Part shown: positions 60,064 through 64,000 of the stretch, one piece after another | How positions within the stretch are numbered: position 1 is the stretch's first letter | How the letters are laid out: every line of letters begins with the position of its first letter | Origin: Arachidicoccus sp. BS20 | GTDB lineage: Bacteria > Bacteroidota > Bacteroidia > Chitinophagales > Chitinophagaceae | Length of the DNA stretch: 64,000 nt | Direction of reading: 5' to 3' | NCBI RefSeq assembly: GCF_001659705.1 | Contig: NZ_CP015971.1 | Location: 1,612,001-1,676,000, forward strand | The notes under the pieces: generated by a model | What the model saw: only the letters and a program-made list of their open reading frames with translations | What the model was told of the DNA's origin: nothing | The model's database searches: none | Made by a program: the position numbers and the translations under genes

Positions 60064-61146
60064 CTACAACTCAATCATCTGCCAATCTTGTTTCAATTCG
60101 CTGAAAGCCATGTCAAGTCTTTGTTTGTGCGTATCGGTTATAAAAATTTGCGCATCGGTATCGTTACAAACTTTGTTCAATAAATTCAACATTCTGTCTT
60201 CGTCCAGTTTCTCAAACACATCGTCCAATAACAAAACAGGCGAATGTTTTTTGACGTTTTTTATCGAAAAATATTCAGCCAATTTTAAAGCAAACAATAA
60301 ACTTTTCCTTTGTCCCTGCGAAGCCAGTTGCTTGAAAGGTTCGTTGTCCATCAACAAAGTCAAATCGTCTTTATGAATGCCGGCGGTCGTTCTTTGTAAA
60401 TACAAATCGCGCTGCCGGTTATCTTTTAATAATTGTAACAAGGACTTGTCCAATAACTGCGATTGGTAATTCATAACAACATTTTCATCCTTATCTGCAA
60501 TCGCTTCATATTGTTGTAACGCAATCGGAATAAGGGTTTCCAGAAATTCTTTTCTACAAGAAAAAATTTTTTGTCCTGCATTTGCAAGCTGCTCATCCAA
60601 CACATCGAGCAAATCAAAATTATTCGATTGCTGCTCGTGCAAGTTTTTCAAACAACTATTTCGTTGCAATAAAAGTTTATTGTAATCAATCAGTTCCTGC
60701 AAATAATCAGGGAATAACTGCGACAAAATCGTATCCAAAAACTTGCGTCTTTCCTCACTTCCGCCTGTGATTAAAGTGGAATCATCCGGTGCAATGAACA
60801 CGCAAGGAAAGCGACCAATGTGCGATGAAAATTTTTTTACAACATCATCATCCACATAAAATTCTTTTTTTCCGGTTTCGCGTAAAATGCAAGTGAGATA
60901 CTGTTCTTTGTTGCTATCGTCAACTATTCCGTCAATCCGAAAGCCTTGCAAACCGTGCATTGCGTTTTTTGCATCTGGCTTGGAAAAATAACTTTTGGTA
61001 AAGCACAGGTAATAAATTGCATCAAGCAAATTGGTTTTGCCGCTTCCGTTTGCGCCGCAAATACCCACAATCTTCTTATTGAAATTAAAAGATTGCGACA
61101 TATAATTCCTGAATTGTACCAAAGAAATTTTTGTAAAAAACGGCAT
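60064..61146 (-). CDS. recF: DNA replication and repair protein RecF
   Basis: A 360-residue SMC-like ATPase that helps load RecA at gapped DNA. Walker A is GICGANGSGKTNLLDAIYYL, the signature motif is LASQGQRKSLLFALKLAEYF, and Walker B is VLLLDDVFEKLDEDRML. FRNYMSQSFNFNKKIVG opens the protein as usual. Length is normal. A TTACTTTG motif sits only 3 bp upstream of the start codon, so its promoter may yield a near-leaderless message or lie farther upstream. Confidence 0.95.
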   Translation of the reverse strand: MPFFTKISLVQFRNYMSQSFNFNKKIVGICGANGSGKTNLLDAIYYLCFTKSYFSKPDAKNAMHGLQGFRIDGIVDDSNKEQYLTCILRETGKKEFYVDDDVVKKFSSHIGRFPCVFIAPDDSTLITGGSEERRKFLDTILSQLFPDYLQELIDYNKLLLQRNSCLKNLHEQQSNNFDLLDVLDEQLANAGQKIFSCRKEFLETLIPIALQQYEAIADKDENVVMNYQSQLLDKSLLQLLKDNRQRDLYLQRTTAGIHKDDLTLLMDNEPFKQLASQGQRKSLLFALKLAEYFSIKNVKKHSPVLLLDDVFEKLDEDRMLNLLNKVCNDTDAQIFITDTHKQRLDMAFSELKQDWQMIEL

Positions 61147-61228
61147 GGCGCAAAGTAATTAATAATTCATAATTATAAATTAATAATTAATGAAACATTG
61201 ATGATACGCGCCTTTCAGAGAATTACAA

Positions 61229-61264
61229 AAAATAAAAACGACACTCTTACGAATGCCGTTTCAT
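61229..61264 (-). terminator. Terminator of pyk
   Basis: On the minus strand AAACGGCA pairs with TGTCGTTT (one mismatch), followed by T-rich sequence, about 20 bp after the pyk stop codon. Confidence 0.7.
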
Positions 61265-61284
61265 GAAATATTATTCAAGAAAAA

Positions 61285-62784
61285 CTATTTTCCTACTCTT
61301 GTAATCTTCAGAATATTTGTTGGCAAATGGTCTTGTACCGGCGTGCTCGCAGTATTTACTACCACGTCACCATCTTTAATAAATTGCCGTTCGTGCAAAA
61401 TATTTATTTCATCGTTAATGATATTATCCAAGCTGATTTCTTCTTCATAGAAAAATGCGCGTACACCCCACGATAAACTTAGTTGATTAACTAATTGCTT
61501 CTCTTTTGTAAAAATATACAATGGCACTTTCGGTCTGTAACTGCTGATTCTGAATGCCGTATAGCCTGATTGCGTCATACCGATTAACGCCGCGGCATTT
61601 ACTTCCTGTGCAATTTTGCAAGCGTTGTAACAAAGTGCATCGCTCAACACTGTGGGCGAATGCGCCAACACTTTCAGTTCGCTCCCTCTATCGTAACGAT
61701 AGTCGGTTTTCTCCACTTCCATGATTATTTTACGCATCGTTTCAACTACCAAAGTCGGATGTTTTCCTGTTGCAGTTTCGCCGCTCAACATCACGGCATC
61801 TGCACCTTCCAGCACAGCGTTGGCAACGTCTGTAATCTCGCTGCGGTTAGGTTTAATGCGGTCAATCATGCTTTCCATCATTTGCGTAGCAACAATCACT
61901 GGTTTAGAACGATGCAGACATTTGCGGATAATTTCTTTTTGTGCCAAAGGAATCTTCTCGACAGGAAGCTCTACGCCTAAATCGCCTCGGGCAACCATCA
62001 CACCATCGGATTCGTTCACAATGTTTTTTAAATCTTCCATTGCAGACGGCATCTCAATCTTGGACATGATTTTTATTTTACTACCCTTTTCATCCACAAG
62101 TTTTCTCAGGTTAATCATATCTTCGGCTTTGCGCACGAAAGATAAGGCAACCCAATCGAGGTCCTGTTCTAATATGAATTCCAAATCAATCAAATCTTTT
62201 TCCGTCATAGCCGGCAACGAAATATTCGTATCGGGAAGATTCACGCCTTTATTGGGCAGCAAATCGCCGCCGTAAGTTACGCGCACTTTTACATTACCGG
62301 ATGTCTTATCAACTTCCGTAACCACCACTTCAAGCTTTCCGTCGTCAATCAAAATCTTTTCGCCTACGGCAACATCATTATGAAGATTGGGATAGGAAAC
62401 GTAAATTTTTTCTTTTGTACCAATTACTTTTTCGGTAGATGTAAACGTAAGTATATCGCCCGGTTCAATGTGCAACTTGTCGTTTTCCAGTTTTCCAACC
62501 CGCAATTTAGGTCCCTGCAAATCGCCAAGAATAGCTATATTAAAAGGTTCTTCTTTATTAATTCTACGGATATTATCGATGATTTCCGCTTTATTTTCGT
62601 GCGTTCCGTGAGAAAAGTTCAGGCGAAAAACGTTTACGCCGACTTTTGCTAAATCCAGTAGCTGTTCATATTTCTCACAAGCGGGTCCAACTGTTGCCAC
62701 AATTTTAGTTCTGTGAAAATTGTGCTGAATACCTGTATCTGCATCCATTTCTTTATGCAAATATTTTTCTACGCTTTCAGACAT
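61285..62784 (-). CDS. pyk: Pyruvate kinase
   Basis: A 499-residue glycolytic enzyme making pyruvate and ATP from phosphoenolpyruvate and ADP. The start at 62784 (MSESVEKYLHKEM) is the first ATG; an earlier frame start would be a TTG. Family motifs are TKIVATVGPACEKYEQLLDL, FRLNFSHGTHENKAEII, the active-site ILGDLQGPKLRVG, IKIMSKIEMPSAMEDL with the catalytic lysine, GVMVARGDLGVELPVEKIPL, and DAVMLSGETATGKHP. It lies 93 bp downstream of pfkA on the same strand, with a terminator between. Confidence 0.96.
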   Translation of the reverse strand: MSESVEKYLHKEMDADTGIQHNFHRTKIVATVGPACEKYEQLLDLAKVGVNVFRLNFSHGTHENKAEIIDNIRRINKEEPFNIAILGDLQGPKLRVGKLENDKLHIEPGDILTFTSTEKVIGTKEKIYVSYPNLHNDVAVGEKILIDDGKLEVVVTEVDKTSGNVKVRVTYGGDLLPNKGVNLPDTNISLPAMTEKDLIDLEFILEQDLDWVALSFVRKAEDMINLRKLVDEKGSKIKIMSKIEMPSAMEDLKNIVNESDGVMVARGDLGVELPVEKIPLAQKEIIRKCLHRSKPVIVATQMMESMIDRIKPNRSEITDVANAVLEGADAVMLSGETATGKHPTLVVETMRKIIMEVEKTDYRYDRGSELKVLAHSPTVLSDALCYNACKIAQEVNAAALIGMTQSGYTAFRISSYRPKVPLYIFTKEKQLVNQLSLSWGVRAFFYEEEISLDNIINDEINILHERQFIKDGDVVVNTASTPVQDHLPTNILKITRVGK

Positions 62785-62824
62785 TTTATCTTTCGTTTTT
62801 GTATAAGAGTTCAATATTATAAAT

Positions 62825-62864
62825 TAAAAAAGAAAGAATACAAATTATTCAACTGTATTCTTTC
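62825..62864 (-). terminator. Terminator of pfkA
   Basis: A perfect 10-bp stem GAAAGAATAC / GTATTCTTTC (62832-62841 with 62855-62864) followed on the minus strand by six T residues, 13 bp after the pfkA stop codon. Confidence 0.85.
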
Positions 62865-62877
62865 CCCATCGCTATTT

Positions 62878-63861
62878 TTAGCTTGCCAGTATTTTTACCA
62901 TCCGCAGCCAGCCCTCATCGACTGTATGCTTTTCGCGAATGGCAATTTCCAAAGGCGTATATACTATTTGATTATTAATAATGCCGACCATTACGCCGGA
63001 AGTATCGTTCAGCAAGGCTTCTACAGCATGATAACCCATGCGGCTTGCTATTAACCTGTCCTGGCAACTGGGCGAGCCGCCGCGCTGTATGTGTCCCAAA
63101 ATAGAAACTTTCGTATCGAAATTAGGCAGCCGTTCGCGGATAATTTTAGCCACTTCATTTGCACCGCCAAATGCATCGCCTTCGGCAACCACAATGATAT
63201 TGACCAGTTTTTTTCTTTTTTCTTTTTCAGAAAGCGCATCCACCACATCTTCAATATTGGTTGAAGCTTCGGGTATCAGAATATTTTCCGCACCTGCGGC
63301 AATGCCACTGTGCAATGCAATGTAACCCGCATGGCGTCCCATCACTTCTACAATAAACAGTCTGTCATGTGCATCGGCGGTATCACGTATTTTATCAATC
63401 GCGTCCAAAGCCGTGTTGCAAGCGGTATCAAAACCAATCGTATAATCCGTTCCGTATAAATCTTTATCAATAGTTCCCGGCAACCCGATAACAGGCAAGC
63501 CAAATTCCTGTTGCAGCTTCATGCCTCCCGTAAAACTACCGTCGCCGCCAATGACAATTAATCCGTCAATACCATGTTTTTGCAAATTGGCATACGCTTT
63601 TTGACGTCCTTCGGCTGTGTAAAATTCTTTACAACGAGCCGACTTCAATACCGTTCCCCCACGCTGAATAATATTGGCAACCGATTGCGAATCCATTTGA
63701 AAAATATCATCGTCCACCATGCCGCTGTAACCACGCCTGATGCCGAAAATGTCCAATCCAAAATAATTTGCCGTTCTTACAACTGCTCTTAATGCAGCAT
63801 TCATTCCGGGCGAATCGCCACCCGAAGTAAGAACTGCTAACTTGTTTATTTTATTGGGCAT
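62878..63861 (-). CDS. pfkA: 6-phosphofructokinase
   Basis: A 327-residue ATP-dependent kinase phosphorylating fructose 6-phosphate. The nucleotide motif is LAVLTSGGDSPGMNAALRAV, IGGDGSFTGGMKL binds ATP-Mg, and GLPGTIDKDLYGTDYTIGFD contains the catalytic Asp. EVMGRHAGYIALHSGIAAGA and GHIQRGGSPSCQDRLIASRM complete the substrate site. GGDGS with Gly after Asp marks the ATP-using form rather than the pyrophosphate-using one. It pairs with the downstream pyk gene. The remaining bases, 63862-64000, show no gene. Confidence 0.96.
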   Translation of the reverse strand: MPNKINKLAVLTSGGDSPGMNAALRAVVRTANYFGLDIFGIRRGYSGMVDDDIFQMDSQSVANIIQRGGTVLKSARCKEFYTAEGRQKAYANLQKHGIDGLIVIGGDGSFTGGMKLQQEFGLPVIGLPGTIDKDLYGTDYTIGFDTACNTALDAIDKIRDTADAHDRLFIVEVMGRHAGYIALHSGIAAGAENILIPEASTNIEDVVDALSEKEKRKKLVNIIVVAEGDAFGGANEVAKIIRERLPNFDTKVSILGHIQRGGSPSCQDRLIASRMGYHAVEALLNDTSGVMVGIINNQIVYTPLEIAIREKHTVDEGWLRMVKILAS

Positions 63862-64000
63862 ACTGAATTTTTAAATCTTGGTAAACACGCATACAATATG
63901 CTTTTTACCGCGTTGCGAATGTACAAAATTGAAAATAAAAATGCAGAAAGCTGTATTGGATATTTTTTCTAACAAAATATAAAGAAATTGTAACCTTCAC

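Overview
The window reads as a chromosomal segment of a Bacteroidota bacterium, most likely a Chitinophagaceae-type member. The clues are AT-rich DNA, -7 promoter elements of the TAnnTTTG type, DUF6496 and four-helix-bundle proteins, an acetyl/succinyl-ornithine carbamoyltransferase with an HCLPVRRN motif, a bactofilin, and protein families typical of that group. The genus cannot be fixed from sequence reading alone.

Layout. (1) 1-12.3 kb: eight minus-strand genes divergent from an AraC-type regulator. They encode a complete 4-hydroxyproline catabolic route (2-epimerase, FAD-dependent D-hydroxyproline oxidase, pyrroline-hydroxycarboxylate deaminase, 2-oxoglutarate semialdehyde dehydrogenase) with an amino-acid permease, a secreted GH127/GH146 beta-L-arabinofuranosidase, a secreted M1 peptidase and an Xaa-Pro aminopeptidase cut by the window edge. 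Together they suggest a locus that strips arabinose from plant hydroxyproline-rich glycoproteins (extensins), cuts the peptide and burns the hydroxyproline. (2) 13.4-17.6 kb: a small integrative element at tRNA-Asn. Its own tyrosine integrase is split by an intact IS4-family insertion sequence with 9-bp target duplications. (3) 18-33 kb: housekeeping genes: glyA, a sugar nucleotidyltransferase, cysE-cysM, pabA/pabB/pabC, an ABC exporter pair, pdhB, an RDD protein, proS, a Gly/Trp/Tyr-rich lipoprotein, dapA, accA and tRNA-Asp. (4) 33.6-35.2 kb: a bactofilin next to an actin-like ATPase whose phosphate-1 motif lies at the C-terminus, as if circularly permuted. (5) 35.6-48 kb: zwf, a LigB dioxygenase, a YkuK protein, a peptidoglycan-recycling group (anmK plus two LD-carboxypeptidases), a phosphoesterase, mgsA, a GNAT-like protein, a secreted GH10-like hydrolase, MarR and a radical SAM protein. 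(6) 48.3-60 kb: a long arginine biosynthesis cluster (GNAT, argG, argC, argD, argF', argB, argE). Non-arginine genes are interleaved (four-helix-bundle cassette, DUF389 membrane protein, Bro-N antirepressor, a frameshifted gene), and the genes carry five in-frame GC-rich palindromic repeats. (7) 60-64 kb: recF, pyk and pfkA.

The most interesting observations are the hydroxyproline/arabinofuranosidase locus, the in-frame palindromes confined to four arginine genes, the permuted actin-like protein beside a bactofilin, and the nested mobile elements at tRNA-Asn. Several intergenic repeat families (a pair of MITE-like elements and inverted repeats of the CACAAAG type) are also present. No CRISPR array, rRNA or riboswitch was recognised.
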